Part shown: positions 1-8,353 of the stretch, piece after piece | Layout: each line of letters starts with the position of its first letter | Numbering within the stretch: the stretch's first letter is position 1 | Assembly (NCBI GenBank): GCA_937925715.1 | Contig: CALAMG010000004.1 | Location: 62,001-126,000, forward strand | Length of the DNA: 64,000 nucleotides | From: an uncultured Collinsella sp. | GTDB taxonomy: Bacteria; Actinomycetota; Coriobacteriia; Coriobacteriales; Coriobacteriaceae | Reading direction: 5' to 3' | The notes under the pieces: generated by a model | Told to the model about the DNA's origin: nothing | What the model saw: only the letters and a program-made list of their open reading frames with translations | The model's database searches: none | Translations under genes and position numbers: made by a program

Positions 1-20
1 AATTCGCCCAAATCGCCTGA

Positions 21-53
21 GGCCACCACAAAGGTGCCTGCCCCCCTTGTGGC
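21..53. repeat. REP-like hairpin, CCACCACAAAGG type
   Basis: Short inverted repeat: GCCACCACAAAGG, then TGCCTGCCC, then a matching CTTGTGGC arm. It belongs to the same family as the copies at 984-1016, 2574-2606 and 13766-13797, which share the core GTGCCTG(T/G)CCCC. It lies just downstream of the phosphatase stop codon, so it could also act as a weak transcription terminator. Confidence 0.7.
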
Positions 54-68
54 GGTTCTCCCCCGGCG

Positions 69-890
69 CTACAGCAGATGCTCCTCGATAAAGATCGCGA
101 TGCCGTCTTTGTCGTTGCTGGCGGTTACAAAATCGGCGGCGGCACGGGTGGCATCGCTACCATTTGCCATGGCCACGCCCACACCGGCGTCGGCCACCAT
201 GCAGGTATCGTTGTCCGCATCGCCAAACACGCAGATGTTTTGGAGCTCCATGTCGTTGAGCTCCGCCACGCGCACAAGGCCGCGCGTCTTGGACACGCGC
301 GGATCCATGAACTCGTAGAGCCGCTGCGTGGTTTGCAGAGCCGCCGCCTTAACAGTGTCATCGGCAAACGTCGACGCCCGCTCAATCACCCGCGGCATCA
401 CCTCGGGCGCCATGGTAAACATCACCTTGGGCTGCGGCTCGCGCAAAAACTCGGCAAAATCGACCACCTGGTAGGGCACGCCGTCGACGCGCGACAGGTG
501 CTCGACGCACGCGTTGCTCTCGGGCACGTAGAACACGCCGTCTCGGGGGCAGACGGGCGTTGCCGGAAGGTCCGCCATGTGCTTGCAGATGCGCGCGATG
601 GTCTCGCCCGGCAGCGGATAGCTCAGCTCGTTGATGTCGTGCGCGCGGTCGATGACCTCGGCGCCACCGCAGCCCACCATCACGTCTACCAGGCCTTCGA
701 TGCCCCAGAGCTCGTACATGGCCTCGGTCGCGTGGGCGTCGCGCCCGGTGCACAGGCCAAACAGCACGCCGCGCTCGCGCAGGGCGCGGATCGCCGCCAC
801 GGTGCGCGGAGACACCGTGTGCTGGCTCGTGAGCAGCGTGCCGTCGATATCGCAGAACACGGCTTTGATGTGGCTGAAGGTGGTGTCCAT
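69..890 (-). CDS. Cof-type HAD-superfamily hydrolase
   Basis: A 273-residue cytoplasmic phosphatase of the Cof/IIB branch of the HAD superfamily. These enzymes remove phosphate from sugar phosphates or other small phosphorylated metabolites; the substrate cannot be told from sequence. Motif I is FCDIDGT, with the nucleophile Asp14 and the acid/base Asp16. Motif IV is GDADND near residues 223-228, and the C2-type cap lies between. I chose the ATG at 890, where AGAAAGG precedes it by a few bases. The frame stays open upstream to 1094, but that part runs through REP-like and palindromic repeats and is not protein-like. The gene is monocistronic, with repeats on both sides. Confidence 0.9.
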   Translation of the reverse strand: MDTTFSHIKAVFCDIDGTLLTSQHTVSPRTVAAIRALRERGVLFGLCTGRDAHATEAMYELWGIEGLVDVMVGCGGAEVIDRAHDINELSYPLPGETIARICKHMADLPATPVCPRDGVFYVPESNACVEHLSRVDGVPYQVVDFAEFLREPQPKVMFTMAPEVMPRVIERASTFADDTVKAAALQTTQRLYEFMDPRVSKTRGLVRVAELNDMELQNICVFGDADNDTCMVADAGVGVAMANGSDATRAAADFVTASNDKDGIAIFIEEHLL

Positions 891-983
891 GGGGGCCTTT
901 CTGGGTTGTGCGGCGGTGTGGGGTGTATTCGCGAACGGCGTACATGGTATACCAAGGCGGACACGGGGCGCTTTGGCGCAAAA

Positions 984-1016
984 CCACCACAAAGGTGCCT
1001 GGCCCCTTTGTGGTGG
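984..1016. repeat. REP-like hairpin, CCACCACAAAGG type
   Basis: CCACCACAAAGG and CCTTTGTGGTGG form a perfect 12-bp stem around TGCCTGGCC. This is the cleanest copy of the family in the window. It lies between the phosphatase promoter region and the 65-bp palindrome at 1048-1112. Confidence 0.8.
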
Positions 1017-1047
1017 CCGGACCCGAAGGGCGGCCTGCCCGGAGCGC

Positions 1048-1112
1048 AAACCATCACAACATTCGACGTTTTTCGGCAAAATCGCGATTTTCATCGAATG
1101 TTGTGATGGTTT
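1048..1112. repeat. 65-bp palindromic element, copy A
   Basis: Perfect 19-bp arms, AAACCATCACAACATTCGA and its reverse complement, enclose a 27-bp centre that contains the palindrome AAAATCGCGATTTT. It ends exactly one base before the stop codon of the MFS gene at 1113. Its centre matches the reverse complement of the centres in copies B (5156-5220) and C (6398-6462), so this copy is inverted relative to them. A terminator role is possible, but the fixed 65-bp length and sequence argue for a dispersed element. Confidence 0.85.
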
Positions 1113-2399
1113 TTACTGCCTTGCGGCACGATCAAAATGCCGGCGTCCAAACAGCAGCAACGCCGCGGGAACCGCCGTCACAACCATGCCCGCCCCTACG
1201 AGCGTCTGCTGCACGCCAAATGTCGCCGCCAGCCACGGGGCAATCGCCAGCGGGGCCACGCCGGCGAACATGTTGCCAAAGCCCATGACCGAGTTGACGC
1301 GACCGAGCTGCTCGAGCGGGGCCGTCGTTTGCACGATCGTGTTGTGGAGCGGGTTGACGACGCCCCACGCCACGCCTAGGGCAATCTGGCCGACAAGAGC
1401 TACGCCCACGTACGGCGTTCCCACGTAGAGCAGGCTTCCCAGGCCCACGGACATGAGCGCCACGAGCAGCGTTTTAAGGTTGACCAGGTGCGGCGGCAAG
1501 CGGAGCGCGACCATGGCGCCCAGCACCGCGCCCACACCACTGGCCGACGAGAGCCAGCCCATCCATTCGACACCGACGTGCAGAACATCGCGGTAGAAGA
1601 ACGACTCCAGCGGATCGAAGGCACCGTAGCCAAAGTTAGAAAGGAAAATAATGCAGAACAGCAGGGCGAGGACGCTGTTGGTAAAGACTGTCTTGATGCT
1701 GGTCGCGAAGGTGACGCGAGAAGATGTGTTGGGGTCGGGACTTTGGCTGGCCTTGTCTGATGTGATCTCACCGGTCGCGGGTTTGCCTTCGCGCGTGGTG
1801 GCAAAACCCGCCCGCGGCTTAAAACTCCAGCCGGCAATGAGCGCCAATGCGGTAAAGAGCATCATGAGCACAAACACCGCGCGCGACGACGCAGCCGCCG
1901 CGACAAAGCCGCCCAGCGTGGGGCCGACGATGATACTCACGTTTGAAAACATGGCGATAGCGGAGTTGATGTCTTTGAGCTCGACAGGATCGTCGGTGAG
2001 GTAAGCCGGATAGGATGTGGCGATGGGCTGGGCAAACCCCATCACGAAGCCCAGGAGCACCGCGCCGAGCAGGACGATGCCGGTCGCGCTGCCAAAAATG
2101 AGAATCGCCGCGCCGGTTGTCAGCGTGCCCACGATGCTCAGCAAGAAATGACGGCGCGGGCCCCAGGCGTCGAGCGCAGCGCCACCCGCAAAGGATCCCA
2201 AGATCACGAATACGTTCATAAACAGGACGGCCAGCGATGTCGCCACGACCGAAGCGTCGTCCGCATAGGTGAGCGTTCCGATAACGCCGATAAAGTAGCT
2301 GGTCTGAAAACCGGTGTAGATGAGAAAGCGCATCGCAACCAGGCGCTTGGCCCGCACGGACAGCGATGATTGAGGCTTTGAGAAAAGAGAGGCGAGCAT
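1113..2399 (-). CDS. MFS transporter
   Basis: A 428-residue major facilitator superfamily permease with about 12 hydrophobic segments. The pattern resembles the EntS/MFS_3 group of drug or siderophore exporters. The segment after TM2 (GGAALDAWGPRR) fits the cytoplasmic loop 2-3 motif. A hydrophilic linker of about 50 residues rich in Ser, Thr and Gly (near residues 195-240) separates the two halves. I chose the ATG at 2399, preceded by AAGGAG at good spacing; the open frame to 2438 has no ribosome binding site. The gene stands alone. Its substrate is unknown. Confidence 0.85.
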   Translation of the reverse strand: MLASLFSKPQSSLSVRAKRLVAMRFLIYTGFQTSYFIGVIGTLTYADDASVVATSLAVLFMNVFVILGSFAGGAALDAWGPRRHFLLSIVGTLTTGAAILIFGSATGIVLLGAVLLGFVMGFAQPIATSYPAYLTDDPVELKDINSAIAMFSNVSIIVGPTLGGFVAAAASSRAVFVLMMLFTALALIAGWSFKPRAGFATTREGKPATGEITSDKASQSPDPNTSSRVTFATSIKTVFTNSVLALLFCIIFLSNFGYGAFDPLESFFYRDVLHVGVEWMGWLSSASGVGAVLGAMVALRLPPHLVNLKTLLVALMSVGLGSLLYVGTPYVGVALVGQIALGVAWGVVNPLHNTIVQTTAPLEQLGRVNSVMGFGNMFAGVAPLAIAPWLAATFGVQQTLVGAGMVVTAVPAALLLFGRRHFDRAARQ

Positions 2400-2573
2400 G
2401 GAGACTCCTTGTTTCATACGAATGCGGACGGTGGGCATTCGCCACCGTCTGTCAAATCAATCTATCCGCATGAAACATTAAGGACGCATCAGGACCCTTC
2501 TCTCCGTTTTTCGCCCGTCATGAACTACTTGGTAGATTGTAAGACATGTCCCACACATCTACCAAAGCAAAAA

Positions 2574-2606
2574 CCACCACAAAGGAGCCTGGCCCCTTTG
2601 TGGTGG
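2574..2606. repeat. REP-like hairpin, CCACCACAAAGG type
   Basis: CCACCACAAAGG, then AGCCTGGCC, then CCTTTGTGGTGG. Same family as 984-1016. It lies in the 265-bp space between the MFS promoter and the end of the moaC-mobB gene. Nothing else is visible in that space except the terminator at 2626-2666. Confidence 0.8.
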
Positions 2607-2625
2607 AAGTGACGTTTGCCCAGAT

Positions 2626-2666
2626 AAAACCTGCCAAAATAAACCTGTCCCTTTTTGGCAGGTTTT
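2626..2666 (-). terminator. terminator of the moaA-moaC/mobB operon
   Basis: AAAACCTGCCAAAA pairs with TTTTGGCAGGTTTT around a short loop that itself reads CCTGTCCC. The stop codon of moaC-mobB (2665-2667) lies inside the stem. Runs of T follow on the transcribed strand, as expected of an intrinsic terminator. Confidence 0.75.
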
Positions 2667-3963
2667 AGGCCAGATGATCTTGGATCAGGTCGCAGATGGC
2701 TCGGGCGTCGTTGATGTTGATGGCTCGGGTCGCGAAGCCGGCATCGAATGCCTGGCGCGCCAGAGCCTCGTTGCAGGCAAGGGCCAGCGTGTGACCATCG
2801 ACCAGGTCGAGCGAGCTCTTGCCGCGCAGACGGTCAACACCAGAGCGCGCGACCACGATGTTGTCGAAGCCCTCGGTCTTGTAGCCCTCGATGATCACCA
2901 CGTCGACATCGTTGTAGCGCGACAGCAGCTCGCGCGCGGGCATCTCGTCCTCCTCGCGCGTGTCGGCGTACTCCGCCCAGCGCATGGCGCAGATGAGGCC
3001 CACGTGTTTGGATCCGGCCTGGTGATGGCGCCAGGTGTCCTTAGCGGGCACATCGATGTCAAAGCCGTGATGCCCGTGATGCTTGAGCGAACCCACGCGC
3101 AGGCCGCGGCGGGTGAGCTCGGCAATGACCTTCTCGACGAGCGTGGTCTTGCCCGAGTTTTGGTAGCCGATAAACGCGATCGCGGGGACAGCCGGAGTAG
3201 GAGCTACGGGCGCGACGGCGACGGGCGCGCTTGTGAGTGCGGCACCGTCAGCGGCCACGGCCTCAACAGCAGCGGCCTGACGCTCGGCACGATCCCACAC
3301 GCCCGAGCGGCCGCCCTCCTTGTGCAGCAGGCGCACGTCGACGATCTCCATGCCGCGATCGACGGCCTTGCACATGTCGTAGATGGTCAGACACGCGGCA
3401 CTCGCGCCGGTCAGGGCCTCCATCTCGATACCCGTCTTGCCGGTCACGCCGGCCGTAACCAGTACGTGAAAGCCAACCTGCCCGTCCGCGCGCGCTGGCG
3501 CCCAGCCCTCGGGCACGTCCTCGGCCGGCGTCCCCGCCGCAGCGATGGGCGCAATGTCGCACTTGCTCTTGGTAATGAGCAGCGGATGGCACATGGGGAT
3601 GATGTCGCTCGTGCGTTTGATGGCCATGATGCCCGCCACGCGCGCGCAGGCAAGCACGTCGCCCTTTTTGGCGCGGTCCTGCAGCACCATGGCCTGCGTC
3701 TCGGGATGCATGAGGATGGTACCCTCGGCGATGGCAATGCGATGGGTCTCGGCCTTGTCGGACACGTCAACCATGCGTACCTCGCCCTTGGCGTCCACGT
3801 GCGTCAACTCGTCACGACGGGCGTCGCGGGCGGGCTCGGTGGCAGCACCGGCAGACGGCTGCGCGCCTGCAGCGGCATCGCCGGCCGCAGCCGTGGCTTT
3901 GTGGGCAGACATCGCGGCCCTGCGAGCGGCCTTGGTGGCATCGGCGTACCTGCTCTTGGCCAT
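2665..3963 (-). CDS. moaC: MoaC-MobB fusion (cyclic pyranopterin monophosphate synthase / MGD GTP-binding protein)
   Basis: A 432-residue fusion. After an Ala-rich leader of about 50 residues comes a MoaC domain (about 55-225) with the conserved MCHPL and YDMCKAVDRGM motifs. MoaC converts the 3',8-cH2GTP made by MoaA into cyclic pyranopterin monophosphate in molybdenum cofactor synthesis. An Ala/Pro/Val linker leads to a MobB domain (about 265-432) with P-loop GYQNSGKTT and the Walker B-like VVIIEGYK. MobB binds GTP and helps nucleotide attachment to molybdopterin. The ATG at 3963 has CGGAGG upstream. The stop of moaA lies only 4 bases before it, so the two genes are translationally coupled. 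The MobB half suggests a dinucleotide form of the cofactor, used by DMSO reductase-family enzymes. Confidence 0.92.
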   Translation of the reverse strand: MAKSRYADATKAARRAAMSAHKATAAAGDAAAGAQPSAGAATEPARDARRDELTHVDAKGEVRMVDVSDKAETHRIAIAEGTILMHPETQAMVLQDRAKKGDVLACARVAGIMAIKRTSDIIPMCHPLLITKSKCDIAPIAAAGTPAEDVPEGWAPARADGQVGFHVLVTAGVTGKTGIEMEALTGASAACLTIYDMCKAVDRGMEIVDVRLLHKEGGRSGVWDRAERQAAAVEAVAADGAALTSAPVAVAPVAPTPAVPAIAFIGYQNSGKTTLVEKVIAELTRRGLRVGSLKHHGHHGFDIDVPAKDTWRHHQAGSKHVGLICAMRWAEYADTREEDEMPARELLSRYNDVDVVIIEGYKTEGFDNIVVARSGVDRLRGKSSLDLVDGHTLALACNEALARQAFDAGFATRAININDARAICDLIQDHLA

Positions 3964-3967
3964 ATGA

Positions 3968-5023
3968 TCATCCTCCGATTTGGGACATAAATCGTTGCGT
4001 GCCCTCAATTATCGCGTGTTCCTGCGGTTTGTGGGCCACGGCATCGCGCCAAATCGAAAGTACCTGCATATCATCACCACGGCGCAGCGCCTCACGCACC
4101 GAATACTCGGCATCGCTGAACAGGCACGGACGCACGTTGCCGTCTGCCGTCAGGCGCAGACGATTGCAATTCGCGCAAAAATGGTTGGACATGGCGCTAA
4201 TAAAGCCGACCGTTCCCGCCGCGCCCGGAAAGTGCCAATAGCGCGCAGGGCCCGCGCCGGCAGGAGCGTCGTTGATGTCGAGCGGCTCGAGCTCGCCCAG
4301 TCCCGTCGCGGCGGCCCCGGCGTTGATGCGCGCCCGCAGCTCGTCGCTCGGCACGGTATCGCTCGCATCCCACAGCTCGGGATTGAGCGCGGGCGCATGC
4401 GGATCCACAGCGCAATGCGAGCTCGTGCGCTCGTCGCCGATGGGCATGTATTCGATAAAGCGCAGGTGGATGGGGCGATCGAGCGTGAGCCGCGCGAGGG
4501 CCGCCACGTCTTGGTTGAGCCGGCGCACTACAACGCAGTTGACCTTAACGGGCTCAAAGCCCCAAGCCAGCGCCGCGTCGATGCCAGCCATGGTCTGCTC
4601 GAGTCGGCCCAGGCGCGTGATCTTTCCAAACAGCGAGGGGTCGAGCGTGTCGAGCGAAATATTGACGCGGTTAAGCCCGGCATCTTTGAGCTGCGGTGCC
4701 AGCTGGGGCAGCAGGGCGCCATTGGTGGTGAGCGAGATGTCCTCGATCTGCGGAATCGCACGGATGTCGCGAATGAGCGGGATGATGCGGCGGCTGACCA
4801 GCGGCTCGCCACCCGTCAAGCGCACCCGGCGAATGCCCTCCCCCGCCACCAAGCGCACAAAGCGGGCGATTTCCTCGGCGCTGAGTAGCTCGTCGTGTGC
4901 GCGGGGTGCCACGCCGTCGGCTGGCATGCAATAGATGCAGCGGAAATTGCACTTGTCGGTAACGGCAATGCGCAGATAGTTGATATCGCGGCCAAAGCCG
5001 TCATGTTGCACGTGCCCGTCCAC
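3968..5023 (-). CDS. moaA: GTP 3',8-cyclase MoaA
   Basis: A 351-residue radical SAM enzyme, the first step of molybdenum cofactor synthesis from GTP. The N-terminal cluster motif CNFRCIYC gives Cys25, Cys29 and Cys32. The C-terminal second [4Fe-4S] cluster is CANC followed 13 residues later by Cys in NVRPC. The protein ends in the Gly-Gly pair typical of MoaA. The start is GTG at 5023, preceded by GAGGGGAGGG. It is first in a two-gene operon with the moaC-mobB fusion. The length is normal for the family. Confidence 0.95.
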   Translation of the reverse strand: MDGHVQHDGFGRDINYLRIAVTDKCNFRCIYCMPADGVAPRAHDELLSAEEIARFVRLVAGEGIRRVRLTGGEPLVSRRIIPLIRDIRAIPQIEDISLTTNGALLPQLAPQLKDAGLNRVNISLDTLDPSLFGKITRLGRLEQTMAGIDAALAWGFEPVKVNCVVVRRLNQDVAALARLTLDRPIHLRFIEYMPIGDERTSSHCAVDPHAPALNPELWDASDTVPSDELRARINAGAAATGLGELEPLDINDAPAGAGPARYWHFPGAAGTVGFISAMSNHFCANCNRLRLTADGNVRPCLFSDAEYSVREALRRGDDMQVLSIWRDAVAHKPQEHAIIEGTQRFMSQIGG

Positions 5024-5155
5024 GCAGCCCTCCCCTCGCGCGGCGTTTTATTCTTCGGAAAACATAATACCCCACGAAAGAATCATGCCGACACCCGTAC
5101 GACAGGACAGGTCGCTTCGAGCAAAACGGACTTTCCAAGCCCATCCTCAGTACAC

Positions 5156-5220
5156 AAACCATCACAACATTCGATGCTTTTCCCGATTTTGGCAAAAAAC
5201 GTCGAATGTTGTGATGGTTT
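5156..5220. repeat. 65-bp palindromic element, copy B
   Basis: Same 19-bp perfect arms as copy A, starting AAACCATCACAACATTCGA. The 27-bp centre differs from that of copy C by a single base (CCCGATTTT against CCCAATTTT). It lies 38 bp beyond the stop codon of the nuclease-like gene 5259-6296, and copy C lies 101 bp before that gene's start, in the same orientation. Confidence 0.88.
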
Positions 5221-5258
5221 GCCTGCCCACAGCACCCCGCAGAAGGACCAAAACGCCC

Positions 5259-6296
5259 CTAAAGGCCGCCGTCCCAGTGCCGAATCACGAATTCTCGTAG
5301 GTCGTTCTGACGTTTCTGGAACGCTTCGCTTCGGTCGCACTTAAGGCCCATAACGAGCGCGATGGCATTCATCGCCCGATGCAATTGCAGCTGGTGGGCA
5401 AACTGAGTCCCGGTGAGGACGATCATCCTAAAGCCCAGCGCGCTCAGCACGGTCATACGCTCCGCATCCGACGCGCTGCGCTGTTTATCAAGATGGTCCG
5501 AGCCGTTGTACTCAATCCCCGTACCGCTCGCAGGCGCATATACGTCGATTTCGAAATACCCGGCCTTTGCGAGATACTTGAACTCGTTGGGAACATCGAC
5601 CCGATGGTTGAGCTCGATCTTGGCGTATCCCAGCCCTCCCTGGGAACGTTTTGCTACGACCATGATTGTGGTGGCCGTCTCCATGGGCGACCGCGCGCCA
5701 TCGTGCACGCGCTTGAGCACGGCGGCCGCACGTATAGTCCCCTGACGAGATCGGTTCTCATTGCAATAGGCAATTAAATCGGCAACGGTATACCTCTGCC
5801 CCATCTCGATATAATCGCCTGTCGACAGATGATTCAAATGGTATCGGGCGCAGATTTCGTAGCCATATTCCAGCTGCTCGGGCTCGCTCATCCACGAACC
5901 CGCTTGGACAAAGCACATGGCCTCATCAACCACTAGAAGGCCCTCTGCCACCTCGATAAGATGACTTGGAGGTACCGGCGCTCCAAACACGTGGCACCTA
6001 AATCCAGCCGGCGTCGAGCGCTCAAAATCGAAGTTGACGAGCGTATCGATATGATCGAGCTCTTCTCGTGGAATACCAAGCGAGACCAGATAATCGGCAA
6101 CGATCCCAACTGCCGTTGAAGCCCTCAGCCCTTTGGCATCGAGTCCCAATTTGGGCAGGCCCGCAGTCGGCTCCGCCTCGTTAGCAAGCGAGTCCTCATC
6201 GTATAGGCTGCTTGCTCGCGAGAGCGGCTCGGACGGGCGCGTCACGTTGTGGTACAGCCAGGCAGTCTTATGGGACAGGACGATCGGCAGGTCCAT
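5259..6296 (-). CDS. DUF559-like protein, predicted PD-(D/E)XK nuclease fold
   Basis: A 345-residue cytoplasmic protein with no signal peptide or membrane segment. The C-terminal third reads EIDVYAP, then GIEYNGSDH, an Arg-rich helix, and GFRMIVLT. This is the layout of DUF559/Vsr-like nuclease folds (Asp, Glu-x-Asn/Asp, His, then a beta strand). The preceding GARSPMET motif is also typical of actinobacterial DUF559 proteins, which often lie next to AbiEi-like regions. The first 150 residues are not recognised. GGAGG lies only a few bases before the start. The gene is single and sits between palindromes B and C, which suggests that the gene and its flanks may have moved together. Function as a nuclease is inferred only. 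Confidence 0.7.
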   Translation of the reverse strand: MDLPIVLSHKTAWLYHNVTRPSEPLSRASSLYDEDSLANEAEPTAGLPKLGLDAKGLRASTAVGIVADYLVSLGIPREELDHIDTLVNFDFERSTPAGFRCHVFGAPVPPSHLIEVAEGLLVVDEAMCFVQAGSWMSEPEQLEYGYEICARYHLNHLSTGDYIEMGQRYTVADLIAYCNENRSRQGTIRAAAVLKRVHDGARSPMETATTIMVVAKRSQGGLGYAKIELNHRVDVPNEFKYLAKAGYFEIDVYAPASGTGIEYNGSDHLDKQRSASDAERMTVLSALGFRMIVLTGTQFAHQLQLHRAMNAIALVMGLKCDRSEAFQKRQNDLREFVIRHWDGGL

Positions 6297-6397
6297 GAGC
6301 CCTCCAATGGAGTCGGATAACCAACCTTATTCCCCTGCCCACTGATCCGCACACCTTCGTGCGAAAGAAAGCAATTCCACCCGGTCGAGTGGCAGAA

Positions 6398-6462
6398 AAA
6401 CCATCACAACATTCGATGCTTTTCCCAATTTTGGCAAAAAACGTCGAATGTTGTGATGGTTT
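6398..6462. repeat. 65-bp palindromic element, copy C
   Basis: Identical arms to copies A and B, and one base different from B in the centre. It lies in the 317-bp space between the nuclease-like gene and the MATE gene. The rest of that space (6463-6613) should hold the MATE promoter; TACAATCG near 6550 is a possible -10 region but no clear -35 is visible. Confidence 0.88.
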
Positions 6463-6613
6463 GAGGCGAGGTGAGGCGCACGGAGGGGCCAAAGCATCGT
6501 GCTTGGAGCGTGACTATTTTCGCCCCACTGCCAACACAAACCTTGACTCTACAATCGTTATAGGGTTTTCACTACACTGGTATGTAAACAAACCCAGCCA
6601 GAAAGCCCCGCCC

Positions 6614-7960
6614 ATGGAACACGACCTCACACGCGGCAATGTCCTTAAGACCATCGCGGTCTTTGCCCTGCCCTATATGCTCTCGTACTTTTTGCAGATG
6701 CTCTACGGCATGGCCGACCTGTACATGATGGGGCAGTTTAGCGGCGCCGCCGGCATCACCGCCGTGGGTAATGGCGCGCAGACGCTCTATATCATTACCG
6801 TGACGCTCGTGGGCCTGGCCATGGGAACGACGGTCATCGTCGGCCATGCCGTGGGCTCGCGCCGCTTCGACCGCGCCGAGACTGCCATCGGCAATACCAT
6901 CACGCTGTTTATGGGCGTCTCGGTGGTGCTGGCCGCCATCTTGTTTGCACTATGCCCGCAAATCGTGGCGCTCATTGGAACGCCGGCCGAGGCAGTCGAA
7001 GGCACCGCCGCCTACCTGCGTATCTGCTTTGTCGGCATTCCGTTTATCGCCGCATACAACATCCTCTCGGCCATCTTTCGCGGCCTGGGCGATTCGCGCT
7101 CGCCCATGTACGTGATCGGCGTGGCATGCATCATTAACATCGCGCTCGATTTTCTGTTTATCGGCCACATGGGGCTCGGCCCCGTGGGCGCGGCGCTCGG
7201 CACGGTAACCGCCCAGACGGCAAGCGTTGCCCTCGCGCTCGTGTGGCTCAAGAGCCGTCGCACGAACATCCATGTTAAGCGCAGCGACCTGCGTCCCCAG
7301 CCCGAGGTGCTCGGCAGCATTCTTAAAATCGGCGTGCCCGTGGCCGTACAGGACGGCTGCATCCAGGTGGCATTTATGTTCATCACCGTCATCGCTAACC
7401 ATCGCGGCCTGGTCGACGCCGCTGCCGTGGGCCTGGTCGAAAAGATGATCAGCTTTTTGTTCATTGTGCCGAGCTCCATGGGTGCCACCGTCAGCGCGCT
7501 CACGGCGCAAAACGCCGGCGCGGGCAAGGGCGATCGTGCACGTCAGGTGCTCAAGGACGCTATGACGATCTCGGTGGTGTACGGCTGCCTGATCACGGTG
7601 CTGATGTGGCTGGTGGCGCCGGCGTTTATTGGCTTTTTTGCCAAGGACCCTGCGGTGGTCGCGGCCGGTACCGGCTATATGCACAGCTACATTTTCGACG
7701 CAATCTTTGCCGGCATCCACATTTGCTTTAGCGGCTTTTTCGCTGCATACGGCAAGAGCTACATCGGCTTTGCGCACAACGTGCTGGCCGTGGCACTCAT
7801 TCGCGTGCCCGGTGCGTGGCTGTTGTCGAACGCCTATTCCGACACGCTGTTTCCCATGGGCATCGCTTCGCCGTGCGGGTCGATTTTGTCGGCAGTCATC
7901 TGTGTTGTCGCGTTTACCGTGCTCAACCGGCGCGGGGCTTTTGACAAGTTGGTAGCGTAG
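6614..7960 (+). CDS. MATE family efflux transporter
   Basis: A 448-residue inner-membrane protein with 12 predicted helices in two repeats, of the multidrug and toxin extrusion family (NorM/DinF-like, ion-coupled export). It starts MEHDLTRGNVLKTIAVFALP, the usual MATE N-terminus, at ATG 6614; the open frame upstream to 6359 runs through the palindrome and is not coding. The RBS is weak (AGAAAG). The gene stands alone. The substrate cannot be predicted. Confidence 0.9.
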   Translation: MEHDLTRGNVLKTIAVFALPYMLSYFLQMLYGMADLYMMGQFSGAAGITAVGNGAQTLYIITVTLVGLAMGTTVIVGHAVGSRRFDRAETAIGNTITLFMGVSVVLAAILFALCPQIVALIGTPAEAVEGTAAYLRICFVGIPFIAAYNILSAIFRGLGDSRSPMYVIGVACIINIALDFLFIGHMGLGPVGAALGTVTAQTASVALALVWLKSRRTNIHVKRSDLRPQPEVLGSILKIGVPVAVQDGCIQVAFMFITVIANHRGLVDAAAVGLVEKMISFLFIVPSSMGATVSALTAQNAGAGKGDRARQVLKDAMTISVVYGCLITVLMWLVAPAFIGFFAKDPAVVAAGTGYMHSYIFDAIFAGIHICFSGFFAAYGKSYIGFAHNVLAVALIRVPGAWLLSNAYSDTLFPMGIASPCGSILSAVICVVAFTVLNRRGAFDKLVA

Positions 7961-7968
7961 CGGGGCAA

Positions 7969-8058
7969 CGCGAGATCGCCCTGATCGACGACATCATCAG
8001 CGACGACCCCACAACCTACGTGACGCAGATCACGGTGCCGGTTGCCCCAGCAAAGTAA
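7969..8058 (+). pseudogene. gene-tail remnant, copy 1
   Basis: An orphan C-terminal reading frame, EIALIDDIISDDPTTYVTQI and on to TAA at 8056-8058. It has no start and no upstream body. About 98 bp including the following AAGAACCGCCC reappear at 9313-9410 with 12 mismatches. I do not recognise the parent gene. The two copies bound the toxin-antitoxin island. Confidence 0.55.
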
Positions 8059-8100
8059 GAACCGCCCAGAAAACGTTCGGCTGAAGGCAGAATCTTGACG

Positions 8101-8330
8101 TTATAGGCCATATTTTGCCTCAAGGTCATCGAGAGCCTCAAAGGCATCACGCGCCATGCCAGCAGCACGCTCCTGCTCGGCCACAGCTATACGAGCCATC
8201 AGACGAGCCTTAGCCTGTTCCTGAACCATGAAGTCATAGTCTTCAGATCGAAGTACAACAAATTTGCTATAGCCGTTTTTTGTAACAGTCACTGGACCAG
8301 GAGCCTCCCAACAAGCTCGCCAAACGCCGG
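8101..8330 (-). pseudogene. damaged Phd/RelB-type antitoxin
   Basis: The last 70 residues, from GPVTVTKNGYSKFVVLRSED to the end at LEAKYGL, match the conserved core and C-terminal helix of prevent-host-death/RelB-like antitoxins. No start codon or N-terminal DNA-binding part precedes it. Just upstream the +1 frame reads AFGELVGRL, which is what such antitoxins have before this core, so a frameshift near 8300 is likely. Upstream it runs into a GGGGACAGTCCCC hairpin at 8326-8346. The C-terminal neutralising region is still open, so a short peptide could conceivably persist. Confidence 0.65.
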
Positions 8331-8346
8331 GGACAGTCCCCGATAT
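8326..8346. repeat. GGGGACAGTCCCC hairpin
   Basis: A short perfect palindrome, GGGGACTGTCCCC on the other strand, flanked by CGCC and GGCG. It shares the CTGTCCC core of the REP-like family and marks the breakpoint between the damaged antitoxin and the PIN toxin gene. Confidence 0.55.
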
Positions 8347-8353
8347 GGCGGTT

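Noticed and set aside
6359..6613. N-terminal extension of the MATE transporter
   Set aside because: The open frame passes through the 65-bp palindrome and is not protein-like; the family N-terminus begins at 6614.
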